This document shows, one piece after another, positions 28,270 through 37,417 of a stretch of DNA of 64,000 bases (positions within the stretch are counted from its first letter, which is position 1; every line of letters starts with the position of its first letter). Origin of the DNA: JBCCIM01 sp965263205. Its GTDB lineage: Bacteria > Bacteroidota > Rhodothermia > Rhodothermales > JAHQVL01. Position numbers and translations under genes: made by a program. The stretch covers positions 128,430 to 192,429 of the forward strand of contig CBDHHF010000009.1 of assembly GCA_965263205.1 (NCBI GenBank), given 5' to 3'. The notes beneath the pieces are model-generated. The model was not told the origin of the DNA. It worked only from the letters and a program-made list of their open reading frames with translations, and ran no database searches.

Positions 28270-29166
28270 ATGAATCGCCGCTCTTTCTTGTCTCGTACTG
28301 CGATGGGTATTGGTGCCCTGGCGGCAACTGCCTGTACAGACCCAAACCCGCCCGCCATGTCTGCTACCTCCGAGCCTGCACAAATTGCATTGCAACTTTG
28401 GACTGTTCGAGACGCTATTGCGCAAGACCCTGCTGCAACAATTGAACGCATTGCAGCGATGGGGTATCCGGCTGTTGAAACAGCATTTTTTCCTGAGAGT
28501 CTGTCGATTCAAGACGCCGCCAGATTGATACGCAACGCCGGCATGAACGTCTGCGCCTCGCACTGCGAGCTCCCGCTCGACGACCAAAGCCAGGCAACCA
28601 TCCTTGAGATGGCAGAAGCGTACCAATGCAATCGAATGATCTGGCATGGCTGGCCGGAAGATCCGCGGTACAAAACGGCTGAAGGCACCCGCGAGCTGAT
28701 TGAAGTGTACCATCAAGCCCTGATTTTTGCGCAGTCAAATGGCCTTGAGTTTGGCATCCACAACCACTGGTGGGAATTTGAAACGCACGACAGAGATCAT
28801 CGCCCCTATCAGTTACTCCTTGAAGAACTTGACCCTGCTATTTTCTTCGAGCTCGACACGTACTGGATCAAAGTAGCTGGTCCTGACCCCGCTGCCATCG
28901 TTGGTCAATTCAGCGACCGTGCACGCTTTCTCCACATCAAGGATGGGCCTGCCAAATGGAATAGGGCCATGGACGCAGATGAGCCAGAACCCATGGTGGC
29001 TGTTGGCCAGGGAGTGTTAGATTTCCCGGCCATCGTACAAGCAGCTGCCGGCAACACGGATTGGATGGTTGTAGAATTGGACAACTGCGCCACAGACATG
29101 CTTACCGCAGTTGCTGAAAGCTATACATACCTCACGCAGCAAGGGCTGGCAAAAGGAGCTGTGTGA
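28270..29166 (+). CDS. Tat-exported sugar phosphate isomerase/epimerase-like lipoprotein
   Basis: The chosen ATG at 28270 gives 298 residues beginning MNRRSFLSRTAMGIGALAATAC, a twin-arginine signal with a lipobox-like end; a longer frame begins at 28225. The body is an AP-endonuclease-2/xylose-isomerase-like TIM barrel ('LQLWTVRDAI', 'GYPAVETAFF', 'FGIHNHWWEFE', 'FFELDTYWIKVAG', 'LHIKDGPA', 'VVELDNC') with the metal-binding Glu, Asp and His positions of the family. Members isomerise or epimerise sugars and inositols, and some cleave 3-keto-glycosides. The substrate is not predictable here. A second Tat-exported relative is encoded at 38230-39147. Confidence 0.85.
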   Translation: MNRRSFLSRTAMGIGALAATACTDPNPPAMSATSEPAQIALQLWTVRDAIAQDPAATIERIAAMGYPAVETAFFPESLSIQDAARLIRNAGMNVCASHCELPLDDQSQATILEMAEAYQCNRMIWHGWPEDPRYKTAEGTRELIEVYHQALIFAQSNGLEFGIHNHWWEFETHDRDHRPYQLLLEELDPAIFFELDTYWIKVAGPDPAAIVGQFSDRARFLHIKDGPAKWNRAMDADEPEPMVAVGQGVLDFPAIVQAAAGNTDWMVVELDNCATDMLTAVAESYTYLTQQGLAKGAV

Positions 29167-29289
29167 GGCTTTTCCTGAGTACGAGGTCCCAAAACATGTC
29201 CAAGGAAAACCGGTGTGTTCTATCACGTCATCCCCGACCCAGCGTGCATTGGCGATGTGCTGCATTAACACCTTGTACAGCGATTCCCC

Positions 29290-29556
29290 AGATCCTTCGG
29301 CTTCGCTCAGGATGACTTGATTGGGGGCTAGGCAGCATCCCTTAAGAGATCCTTCGCAGGGCTCAGGATGACAAGGGTGAAGGGCTGTGGTACTCTTGAA
29401 GAGATCCTTCGCGGCGCTCAGGATGACATGGGTGAAGGACTGTGGTAGTCTTGAAGAACTTCTCTTCCTCTGCTCAGGATACAGCTCTAGTCGAAAACAC
29501 CAAATCCCGGAAGCACGTAAACACGAACCAAGAGATCCTTCGCTTTGCTCAGGATA
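29290..29556 (+). repeat. Five irregular copies of an 'AGATCCTTCGC...GCTCAGGATGAC' element
   Basis: Copies lie at 29290-29316, 29347-29372, 29402-29427, 29461-29481 (degenerate) and 29533-29556. The second and third sit in a longer tandem repeat of 55 bp. Together they fill the 413-base gap between 29167 and 29579. The unit resembles dispersed intergenic repeats seen in many environmental bacteria. No open frame or RNA is evident. Confidence 0.75.
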
Positions 29557-29579
29557 CGGCTATTGATGGTGTCAATAGC

Positions 29580-30029
29580 CTAATTAAACACCACAGGTGA
29601 GCCCATGCGGATTTTTACGGGTTCGCCATTTTTTCGGGCCGGCGAAAAGACCATGTCACGCACGGCATCTTGAGCAATTTGATCGCAGACATCGTGGATG
29701 CCGGCGGCGGTTGCCGTATCGAGCACAACGCCTTTCTCATCTATTACATAAACAATCGTCACCTTTCCCCTTACAGGGCACGGCGTTTTTGCAAGTCGCT
29801 CATTAACAGCTTTTTGAAGTGCGTTGAGTCCCCCCATCATTTCGGCCAATTGCAACCCCTCTCCTGCCAGGTTGTTTTCGATGCCTTCGATATGATCAAA
29901 CGAGTAGTTGCGGGCCTCCGCAGCAACCAATGGTTTTTCCTGGGTTTCCGTCGTGGTATTGGAAGCGCCAGCGCATCCGGCAAACAGAACAACAAGGGCT
30001 ATCGTAGCCATTAAAGACAATCTATCCAC
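29580..30029 (-). CDS. TonB C-terminal-domain lipoprotein
   Basis: The product has 149 residues from GTG; an ATG at 30011 is also possible. The lipobox is LFAGC with lipidated Cys19. The C-terminal 75 residues ('CPVRGKVTIVYVIDEKGVVLDTATA', 'AVRDMVFSPARKNGEPVKIRM') are a TonB_C-type domain. There is no inner-membrane anchor and no proline-rich spacer, so it is not a standard energy transducer. It is one of the short lipid-anchored TonB_C proteins common in Bacteroidota. Its partner is unknown and it stands alone. Confidence 0.8.
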   Translation of the reverse strand: MDRLSLMATIALVVLFAGCAGASNTTTETQEKPLVAAEARNYSFDHIEGIENNLAGEGLQLAEMMGGLNALQKAVNERLAKTPCPVRGKVTIVYVIDEKGVVLDTATAAGIHDVCDQIAQDAVRDMVFSPARKNGEPVKIRMGSPVVFN

Positions 30030-30146
30030 AATATTTTTCAGCTGATGAATTTGTACGTGCCTTATCAGACGCTCCCACCCGTATAAGGTTTAGGATTTAT
30101 AAATACAGTAATACGAGATCCCCAAAGCGCCAACACACATCAACAA

Positions 30147-31469
30147 TCAATCATCAAGGACCAGCCCTACCACAACATCCATCACATTGGTATGCGTGGG
30201 GCCTGGCTTGAGAAGTGCATTCATTTCGAGGAAAAAGGTGTAGGCATCATTTGCATCCAGATACGCTTGCGGGTCGCGTTTGCGTTGCCGGGCGTGTTGG
30301 AGCGTCAATGGTGTGGCGTAAGCGCCGGCTGCGTCTGTCGGGCCGTCGATACCGTCCGTCCCCCCACTGAGCAACAACAGCCGTTTGTTGGTGCCTTCAA
30401 TTTTGAACGCGCTACCAAGCACAAGCTCCTGATTGCGTCCTCCCATACCTTTGCCTTTCACCGTAACCGTGGTTTCACCTCCCCAAAGATGACATACCGG
30501 TCCTTCTTCGTCGCTATGCATCATGGACTGTGCCAGCGTTTCGCCGGCAACACGGGCTTCACCTTCCACCCACTCGTCGTGTACTTTCACCTGGTACTGC
30601 CGACTAACTGCTTCGCGGCACGCAGCCTGCAATGCATCGCGATTGGTGCCAATCAACTGCGTCCTTACGTTCTTGAAAAGCGGATTGTCCGGCTTTGGCG
30701 TCTCGAGCGCGGCATCGTCTTTCCCAGCCTGGAGATGCGCACGAACGGACGCCGGCACGGTATCCCACAAATTGTACGTCCGCAACACTCGGATGGCATC
30801 TTCAAATGTAGTTGGATCCCCCACCGTCGGGCCGCTTGCGATAACACTCAGATCGTCGCCTACCACGTCAGAAATCACCAGGGCAATCGTTTCAGCCGGC
30901 ATACCATGCTGCGCCAGCCGGCCGCCGCCCAGGAGCGACAGGTGTTTGCGAACGGTATTCAGGTCGCGAATATCAGCACCGCACCGCAGCAACTGCTCAA
31001 CCGTCTGTTGCCCATCCTGAAGAGATATCCCGGCCGCAAAAGCCATCGTCAAGGCAGACCCACCACCCGAGATCAGTACAATGAGCAAATCTTCCGCTGA
31101 ACATCCTGACGCCAGATCGAGCAGCACATGCGCTGCCTCTTCGCTGGTTTCATCAGGTACGGGATGTCCGGCTTCGAGCACCGTAATTTTCTGCGGACGT
31201 TTGAACGGATATGGGAGCGTCTCGCTGTATCCTTTGGGCACAACCACGCAGCCTTCGGTCAGGTGCTCGCCCAGCTTCTTCTCAACTTCCCAGGCCATGG
31301 CCATGGCAGCTTTTCCCATGCCGGCCACAACAACACGGCGATAGGCGTCCAAGGGCTTAACCGCCAGTTCTTCCCAATCGACCTGATCGAGCAGCACATC
31401 TGCCTGCACCCCTTGCACGGCTGCAAGAAAAATGGCACGGGCGTCGTCTATGAGTCCTTGCACCGTCAC
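30147..31469 (-). CDS. Glycerate 2-kinase (DUF4147/MOFRL family)
   Basis: The 440 residues are the usual family length. Landmarks are 'VVVAGMGKAAMAMAWEVE', 'AGHPVPDETSEEAA', 'LIVLISGGGSALTMAFAAG', 'DLNTVRKHLSLLGGGRLAQ', 'SDVVGDDLSVIASGPTVGDP' and, in the C-terminal MOFRL part, 'GGRNQELVLG' and 'GTDGIDGPTDAAGA'. The enzyme phosphorylates D-glycerate to 2-phosphoglycerate with ATP, linking serine, glyoxylate or sugar-acid breakdown to glycolysis. It is often mislabelled hydroxypyruvate reductase. It is a single gene on its strand. Confidence 0.92.
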   Translation of the reverse strand: MTVQGLIDDARAIFLAAVQGVQADVLLDQVDWEELAVKPLDAYRRVVVAGMGKAAMAMAWEVEKKLGEHLTEGCVVVPKGYSETLPYPFKRPQKITVLEAGHPVPDETSEEAAHVLLDLASGCSAEDLLIVLISGGGSALTMAFAAGISLQDGQQTVEQLLRCGADIRDLNTVRKHLSLLGGGRLAQHGMPAETIALVISDVVGDDLSVIASGPTVGDPTTFEDAIRVLRTYNLWDTVPASVRAHLQAGKDDAALETPKPDNPLFKNVRTQLIGTNRDALQAACREAVSRQYQVKVHDEWVEGEARVAGETLAQSMMHSDEEGPVCHLWGGETTVTVKGKGMGGRNQELVLGSAFKIEGTNKRLLLLSGGTDGIDGPTDAAGAYATPLTLQHARQRKRDPQAYLDANDAYTFFLEMNALLKPGPTHTNVMDVVVGLVLDD

Positions 31470-31561
31470 GCTATTGCTTTAATCCTGGATGATGAACCAA
31501 AAAGTGGGATTCGTATTATACTAAATAACCATTACGGAAATTCCGTGCCAACTATAAAACA

Positions 31562-33400
31562 TTGACACGCACCTTGCCTTTTTTTGCCTATTTAACCTTA
31601 ATTTGCAACTTTTTTCACTTTGCAATAACGGTTAATAACGCTGTAGACGACCCGTCTGCGACGCACACCGCAGCTCCTCCCTTTGAAGAACGTACAGTTC
31701 TTGTATCCAGCGACAACCCATTCATTACCTTCTCCCAAATTGGGACTGGTACCCCCAAGGCTACACCTCCCCTAACCACTGACACCCTCCGGGCACTCAT
31801 CATTTTCACCCGCTTCCAGGATGATCGGGTAGCCGGCGACCCCAACGTGGCATTCCGTGATTGGCCCCTGTTCGACAACCCCAATCAGTTGCCGGCGTTT
31901 GCCCATGCCCTCCTCTCCCCAGATCCAGATCCACCCTTTGCGGACAGTTCACTCACCGCCTATTTGTACGAGCAGTCCCTCGGCAAATTCCTGATGTATG
32001 GCACCGCCTACGATTCGGTTCTCATCTCCGACCACCCCGAAGCCCGGTACCATCGAGGCCAGGGAGGCTACGGCCTCCTCACCAAAGAACTGCTGGATAA
32101 ACTCGATCGGTATGGGTTTGACTTCTCAGCATACGATCAGAATAAAGATGGCTACATCGACTATTTGTTTGTCGTGCTTCGTGGTGATTCAGCACGCGAC
32201 AAGAAGCGATTTGTATGGACCGGCGCCTCTTGCCTCGACGCGCGATGCAGCGGCTCCATGGCCGGCGGCGGACCAAGGGAATTGCCCCTTTATGACGGGA
32301 TAAAGATCGACTGGAATTTCTCCGGATCGTACATCATTCATCGTACCCAGGGTAATATCATTCCGCACATTTACCATGTGCGACTCATGGCGCATGAATT
32401 AGGGCACGACTTGTGGCGCCAACACTTCGTCCATATCCCTTCCCTCCAACAAAACGATGTACCGCGCTCACATAACCGGGGACGCGGTAAAGACTGTATC
32501 GGGTATGTGTTGATGGCCGGTGCCGGTGGCGCGCAAGACTGTCAGGGCTCACAGACCATTTCTGCCTACGAGCGCGACTTGCTGGATTGGATTGACTGCA
32601 CCGTACTGGATAGCTCAACAAAAGATTTGCCTCTGGGCGACCTCTACACCACCTCGGATTGTTACAAACTACACCTCGAAGCCAATCCCATGGGCCGGCG
32701 CATTTACCTCTCCAATCTGCAACGCGTAGGCTACTTCGACCAAATCCGTCGGGGGGGCATCAATGGCCAGTTTGATATGGGGCTCCTGCGCACAACCGGT
32801 ATGCTTATCACCTATGCCCGAGGCTACAGCGCAGACATTTTGCCGGCTGATAACACCCTGCAATTGGTCATCGATAACAGCGCATACGATGGCGACTTAT
32901 TTGGTCCTGGTACAGCTACGCAGCTTACACCGTGGACACGCCCGAATAGCAGCGGCTACAATCGGTACGCCGGAGACATCCAGCACACGTGGGCTGCCAT
33001 CGATAACATCAGATACGACGCGGCTGACACGACACAGATATTATTCGATTTTGCACAGGACTTTCGAAACCACCCCGTTATAAGAGAAGACTCCTGGATG
33101 TCCGGCGGCCTCGAAGGCTTTATTTTCGATACCCCCGTCCGGGTGACAAACAACAGTACCCTAACCATCGAACAGGACGTCACCATTGCAAATACCCTGT
33201 GGCTGGATCGCAACGTTACGGTACATGTTGCTGAGGGCGCAACGCTTCATCTGAATCCATCGAGCACACTACACATGCTGGGAAGTGCGCGCATCACGGT
33301 AGCCGGCACGCTGGTGATGGACGGGCTCGTCCAGCGATCCATTCACACACCCATTGTACGCGTGGACAATGGCGTAATCCGTTCGAATCTGGTGGATTAG
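31562..33400 (+). CDS. Secreted M6-like zinc metalloprotease
   Basis: The product has 612 residues from a TTG start; the frame is closed by TAA a short way upstream and no ATG gives the signal peptide. The zinc motif HELGH (His278, Glu279, His282) lies in 'RLMAHELGHDLW'. Upstream, 'YDQNKDGYIDYLFVV' is a calcium-loop-like segment often found in M6 (immune-inhibitor-A-like) peptidases. The C-terminal 120 residues form beta-rich repeats ('VTIANTLWLDRNVTVHVAEGATL'). No sorting domain is present. It converges on the multicopper oxidase gene, with stops one base apart. Probable role: extracellular protein breakdown. Confidence 0.82.
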   Translation: MTRTLPFFAYLTLICNFFHFAITVNNAVDDPSATHTAAPPFEERTVLVSSDNPFITFSQIGTGTPKATPPLTTDTLRALIIFTRFQDDRVAGDPNVAFRDWPLFDNPNQLPAFAHALLSPDPDPPFADSSLTAYLYEQSLGKFLMYGTAYDSVLISDHPEARYHRGQGGYGLLTKELLDKLDRYGFDFSAYDQNKDGYIDYLFVVLRGDSARDKKRFVWTGASCLDARCSGSMAGGGPRELPLYDGIKIDWNFSGSYIIHRTQGNIIPHIYHVRLMAHELGHDLWRQHFVHIPSLQQNDVPRSHNRGRGKDCIGYVLMAGAGGAQDCQGSQTISAYERDLLDWIDCTVLDSSTKDLPLGDLYTTSDCYKLHLEANPMGRRIYLSNLQRVGYFDQIRRGGINGQFDMGLLRTTGMLITYARGYSADILPADNTLQLVIDNSAYDGDLFGPGTATQLTPWTRPNSSGYNRYAGDIQHTWAAIDNIRYDAADTTQILFDFAQDFRNHPVIREDSWMSGGLEGFIFDTPVRVTNNSTLTIEQDVTIANTLWLDRNVTVHVAEGATLHLNPSSTLHMLGSARITVAGTLVMDGLVQRSIHTPIVRVDNGVIRSNLVD

Positions 33401-33401
33401 C

Positions 33402-35111
33402 CTATTCTTTAACAGAGAAGTGTAACATCATGCCGGCTTCCAGATGCTCGGCAATATGGCAGTGCATCATCCAGTCGCCCGGGTTCGACATATCCACCAG
33501 CAAATCAATCGTCGAGCCGACGGGCATGAGTGCGGTGTCTTTCCAGACCAGGTTTTGATTGGGTACGCCGTCGATGGCAAGAACGAGGTACCGCTGGCCG
33601 TGGATGTGAAACGGATGATTCATGGGATGAAACGTCTCTGGATCGTTAAAAATCCGGAGCTTGATCACGTCTCCTTTTGCAAATTCCCAGTGGATGTCCA
33701 TGTTCTTCAGGCCTGTATCTACCTCTTCCAGCATCCATTCGACCTGGTGGCCTGTCGACAACCAGTTCATCATAGGCATCGCATCGTTCCACTCGATAGG
33801 CGGCACGTACAGCGAGTCGGCTTCCATCGAGAGCATGATCGGTACCGGAAGGTCTTTGACCGCCAGCGTCAGCGCCAGCGTTTTATCAACCGGCTTATCA
33901 AAATAGCTGCGATACTGATTGATGTCTTCCTGTACGGTTGTGTGCGCACGTAGCGTCTCAAAGGGTGTGTTGAGCGCTTCAGCAATCGGTGTGTCACGCA
34001 CAGTAATGATGCCGAGTGTATCTACATGCGGATAAAACTCACCGCGAAAATGATCAATGGCCTGAATCGTGTTGGTAAATACGTATGCGCCCGGCTTGTC
34101 AAATTTGACTTCAGCAACATACCGCTCAGCCGGCGCAATCGGAATGTTATCCACCCATGCCTCACGTTCAAATCGACTCACATCTGAGGCAATGAGCTTG
34201 ATGGGTGCACCATCAAACAAGAGATTAAACGTACGCGAATTGGCTACGTTGGTAAGGTTGAAGCGCACCACTTCGCCCTGGTCAACGCGCAGCCGGTAAT
34301 CAGGCCGACCGTTAACAAGCTTCACATTGCCAAATCGCCCCATCAACGCGTGCGTCGCCGTGTTGGCACCCCAGGCGATCATACCGCGCTGGTCAATGAG
34401 AATATCATCGAGAATCAGCGTTTCTTCGCGATGCACAGGGTTGTAGTATGCTTCCTCTGCGGGAGCAACGAGCATGTTGCCATACAACCCCAGATCCTGC
34501 TGGATATCCTCGCGCATGTGGGGGTGATACCAGTAGACGCCGGCATCTTCGAAGTACAATTCGTAGGTGAACGATTCTCCAACAGCTACAGGATTTTGGG
34601 TTACGTTGGGGATACCGTCATTCGGATTAGCAAGCCGCAAACCGTGCCAGTGTACGGTTGTGGGCATCTCGATGTTGTTCGTAAAATTGACAACTATTGT
34701 GGCGCCCTGCTGCACCTTGATAATGGGACCTGGATACATGCCATTGTATCCGTACATCGCAAAAGCTTGTTCGTTGAAGGTCCGGCGTACCAGTTTGGCT
34801 TCCAGATCGAGTGTATCGCCATCCGCCAGTTCAACAACTCGTGCCGGCTGCGCTTCGGGCAACATATCAGCCATCATGCCGGCGCCTGGCAAAAAGGGCT
34901 CGTCTGGTGGCAGTTCGTTTTCTATCCCCGGCATCATCGGCATCGACATGTCCATAGGCGGCATACGCCACTCGTCATCCGCCGCACCCATGTTGTGGCC
35001 ATGATGCATGTCATGGTTCATATCATGCTGACCATACGCCAGGCCAGGCACAACCAGGATCATCAAAAAAAGACAAACCCAACGAACGCTGCTTGAGGAG
35101 TTCAAACGCAT
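33402..35111 (-). CDS. Multicopper oxidase with Met/His-rich N-terminus
   Basis: The product has 569 residues. The signal peptide ends at LAYG|QH, and a Met/His-rich stretch at about 28-62 ('HDMNHDMHHGHNMG', 'MPPMDMSMPMM') can bind copper. All four copper-ligand clusters are present: 'TVHWHGL' (His154, His156), 'YWYHPHMRED' (His196, His198), 'HPFHIHG' near 500 and 'MMHCHIAEHLEAGMM' near 550, including the type 1 Cys. It oxidises a substrate such as Cu(I) or a phenol while reducing oxygen to water, in the periplasm or at the surface. It is last of a likely operon with a secreted unknown protein and an LVIVD-type beta-propeller, with a repeat hairpin in the gap before it. Confidence 0.93.
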   Translation of the reverse strand: MRLNSSSSVRWVCLFLMILVVPGLAYGQHDMNHDMHHGHNMGAADDEWRMPPMDMSMPMMPGIENELPPDEPFLPGAGMMADMLPEAQPARVVELADGDTLDLEAKLVRRTFNEQAFAMYGYNGMYPGPIIKVQQGATIVVNFTNNIEMPTTVHWHGLRLANPNDGIPNVTQNPVAVGESFTYELYFEDAGVYWYHPHMREDIQQDLGLYGNMLVAPAEEAYYNPVHREETLILDDILIDQRGMIAWGANTATHALMGRFGNVKLVNGRPDYRLRVDQGEVVRFNLTNVANSRTFNLLFDGAPIKLIASDVSRFEREAWVDNIPIAPAERYVAEVKFDKPGAYVFTNTIQAIDHFRGEFYPHVDTLGIITVRDTPIAEALNTPFETLRAHTTVQEDINQYRSYFDKPVDKTLALTLAVKDLPVPIMLSMEADSLYVPPIEWNDAMPMMNWLSTGHQVEWMLEEVDTGLKNMDIHWEFAKGDVIKLRIFNDPETFHPMNHPFHIHGQRYLVLAIDGVPNQNLVWKDTALMPVGSTIDLLVDMSNPGDWMMHCHIAEHLEAGMMLHFSVKE

Positions 35112-35175
35112 AACTTTTTGCTGTTAACAAATAGACAAGCAAATCAACAAAACACCGAATCGACGCATTTCAACA

Positions 35176-35211
35176 GCAAACACGGCAATCCAACAGGATT
35201 GATGTGTCTGC
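35176..35211 (+). repeat. Hairpin of the AAC-heptamer repeat family
   Basis: The arms 35176-35191 and 35196-35211 pair imperfectly (12-13 of 16) around the loop AACA and end two bases before the reverse of a stop codon (TTA at 35214). TTTCAACAGCA precedes the left arm, as in the other copies. It may end or stabilise the transcript of the secreted protein at 35214-35765, before the oxidase. Confidence 0.6.
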
Positions 35212-35213
35212 CC

Positions 35214-35765
35214 TTAGTACCCGTAGATCGCACAGGGTTCACTTTCATACGGACCATGGCCGGCCATCGTGTGCATGTACCCGCTTCGCGAGAGTCCACG
35301 CAATACCACAGGGCCTTTCCAGCGCGGCTGCTCCGGATCTACCGATTCTTCCAGCGTGATGATCACCAGAAACTTATTCCAATCCACTTCACCGCTGATT
35401 GTGTGTCCGGTGTCAAGCGGTCCCAGTTGCTTGATCGTATCCAGTTGCGGTGTAGATACCCAGGCGATGTAGTGCCCCTTCCGCGCCGGCGCCATCCGAT
35501 CTACTTTGATATCTAGATTGTAAATATAGCTACCATCTGTCCCCACAGCGATTCCAAACGGCGTCGATTTATAAACCACGGTCCCAACCCCTGTTGCAGC
35601 ACCTGCACCTGGCACCTTTCGAGTCGTAACCAGGTCAATCTCATAGTATGGAGGCGGATCTGGATCAAATTGTACACACCGGTCAGCAGTAACTGGTGTG
35701 ACAACGGCATGCCCAGACGCCCCCCAAAGCCCCCACAAAATCAGCAAGACAACAAGTACATTCAT
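35214..35765 (-). CDS. Secreted protein of unknown function in the multicopper-oxidase operon
   Basis: The product has 183 residues. A signal peptide (MNVLVVLLILWGLWGASGHA) is followed by a beta-rich region: 'DPDPPPYYEIDLVTTRKVPGAG', 'TPFGIAVGTDGSYIYNLDIKVDRM', 'GHYIAWVSTPQLDTIKQLG', 'VVLRGLSRSGYMHTMAGHG', 'EPCAIYGY'. No family is recognised. Its place between the beta-propeller gene (48-base gap) and the oxidase suggests it serves the same process. The His/Met segment 'RSGYMHTMAGHGPYE' could bind copper, but this is speculation. Confidence 0.7.
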   Translation of the reverse strand: MNVLVVLLILWGLWGASGHAVVTPVTADRCVQFDPDPPPYYEIDLVTTRKVPGAGAATGVGTVVYKSTPFGIAVGTDGSYIYNLDIKVDRMAPARKGHYIAWVSTPQLDTIKQLGPLDTGHTISGEVDWNKFLVIITLEESVDPEQPRWKGPVVLRGLSRSGYMHTMAGHGPYESEPCAIYGY

Positions 35766-35812
35766 CGATCGGTATATCGTTTGGTCGAGACTGTTGCGAA
35801 ATCAGCCGGCTT

Positions 35813-37150
35813 TTACTGCGCGGCAGCCGGCCCTTCGTCAAAGTTTTGTACACTCGAAACATTTGGCATACCCCATTCAGCGCCGTGCCAGCCATTAAAG
35901 CCATCCATACGGAAAGTCCAGAACCCGGTCGACATATCGCTTACGACAATCAGACCATCCTCATTCCGTACATCCACACCAAACGCGCCGTTGAACATGG
36001 GGTACCGGTCTGAATTTGGCGGTCCGATGTAGGTATCATAGTATGCCACCGTTTGCGGGTTTTTTGGGTCGGTCATATCGAAAATTTGCAATCCGTCGAG
36101 ATACCCTGACACAAAGACGTAAGGCCAGCGGACTTCGTGGTTATGCACGAGGTGCTTCCAATCGGCTGTCCATGCGCTAATGGGGGTGCGGATGTTTTTC
36201 CGTTCGCCGTCCAGTGCCGGCTTCAGGTCGAAGATCCGGAGGGGCGCGTATTGATATTCCGTTTCAGCAATCACATAGCGGCCATCCGGTGTTGGCGTGA
36301 AAGTATGCCCATAGCGAACACCTGAAATACCTGTAAGGGTTACAAGTAATTCAGGATTATCCAGATCCGTGATGTTGTACACGTAATAACCGCCTGTACC
36401 GCCACCGTAGAATCGGTCTTGTGCGGTCTCTACGTGATAGCCGGCATAGAAGTCGTGGTATCCGCGCCGGCCGCTATCATCAGGGTTCGGAATGCGCGCA
36501 ATGAGTGCTTCATCCACATTGCCCTCAACAACCATCCCCATGTCATAGACGTGCGCATAAGGCCCGTTAACCGTGGTCATCAGCAGCACACGTCCATTCG
36601 AGTGTTTGTAGATAAAAATGTTGTGGAAACCGCCGGGTAGCGACGGTTCGCGCAGGCGCGCCACCTCTTTGACGGCGTCTGGATCTGGCAATCCGGTTAC
36701 GTCGAGCACAACGGCACCGAGGTCACTGTCTGGTCCTCCCTGCCCAAATTGCAACGACTGTACAACGTAGTAGCGATCATCCCACTTGAAATATTTAACG
36801 TCCATTCCGCCTGTTGGCAAGTGCAGGTCCTGGTCTTCGATTCGCCAGCGGTAAATCACCTCTGGTTTGTTTGGATCTTTGATGCTGATGATGTCTGTAC
36901 CCTTCGGCCCAAAATCGCCATACACCATGCGCGAGACATAGACATAAGGTCGATCAAGCTCTTGCTCCATATCGAGGTCTGCTACACTCAGGCGTGGCCC
37001 GAGGCCAATATGCCCGAGGATATCGATGTTCTCACTCCCGGGATTTGTTGGTGTCCACTGGGCTGCAGCCGGCAGGACTGGTAGGAGGACAAATGCAGCA
37101 GTTGCTAAGAAGAGCGACAGAAACGGTGGCAATTGATGAAGCCTTTTCAT
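35813..37150 (-). CDS. Secreted LVIVD-type beta-propeller protein
   Basis: The chosen ATG at 37150 gives 445 residues with a signal peptide ending PAAA|QW; a longer frame from 37246 has no better leader. Recurrent blade motifs are of LVIVD type: 'YVYVSRMVYGDFGPKGTDIISIKDPNKPEVI', 'GGYYVYNITDLDNPELLVTL', 'YVFVSGYLDGLQIFDMTDPKNPQTVAYYDTY'. The His-containing loop 'HLVHNHEVRWPYVF' is conserved-looking. Such propellers are secreted and of unknown activity. It is the first gene of the operon that ends with the multicopper oxidase. Confidence 0.82.
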   Translation of the reverse strand: MKRLHQLPPFLSLFLATAAFVLLPVLPAAAQWTPTNPGSENIDILGHIGLGPRLSVADLDMEQELDRPYVYVSRMVYGDFGPKGTDIISIKDPNKPEVIYRWRIEDQDLHLPTGGMDVKYFKWDDRYYVVQSLQFGQGGPDSDLGAVVLDVTGLPDPDAVKEVARLREPSLPGGFHNIFIYKHSNGRVLLMTTVNGPYAHVYDMGMVVEGNVDEALIARIPNPDDSGRRGYHDFYAGYHVETAQDRFYGGGTGGYYVYNITDLDNPELLVTLTGISGVRYGHTFTPTPDGRYVIAETEYQYAPLRIFDLKPALDGERKNIRTPISAWTADWKHLVHNHEVRWPYVFVSGYLDGLQIFDMTDPKNPQTVAYYDTYIGPPNSDRYPMFNGAFGVDVRNEDGLIVVSDMSTGFWTFRMDGFNGWHGAEWGMPNVSSVQNFDEGPAAAQ

Positions 37151-37417
37151 GAGTATAAAGGATTGGTGGTAGTGCGTCGGCTGCGCTGGCCGGCATGGGG
37201 CACGCGCGATGGTCAATCGCAACAAAAACCAGCTGTAATGCAACATGCACGGGCCCTTTGCCGAAAACGAAAAGGAGTTACAGGCATGTTAACAAGCCGG
37301 CGTAAAAGGTACGTATAAGGTACATATTTCGCATACGGTTTGCAGCCATACACCTGTTTTTTTGTCGGCAGACCACTATGTTCAAGGGATCAGTAATTAC
37401 AAGGGAGTTGCGTTACC

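Noticed and set aside
29290..29556. CRISPR array
   Set aside because: Spacing is irregular (30-70 bases), repeats vary and no cas gene is near.
30192..31100. Long plus-strand frame of 302 codons
   Set aside because: It lies opposite the glycerate kinase; the protein reads as a shadow without motifs.
34350..35096. Long plus-strand frame of 248 codons
   Set aside because: It lies opposite the multicopper oxidase and is His/Arg-rich with no family features; a shadow frame.
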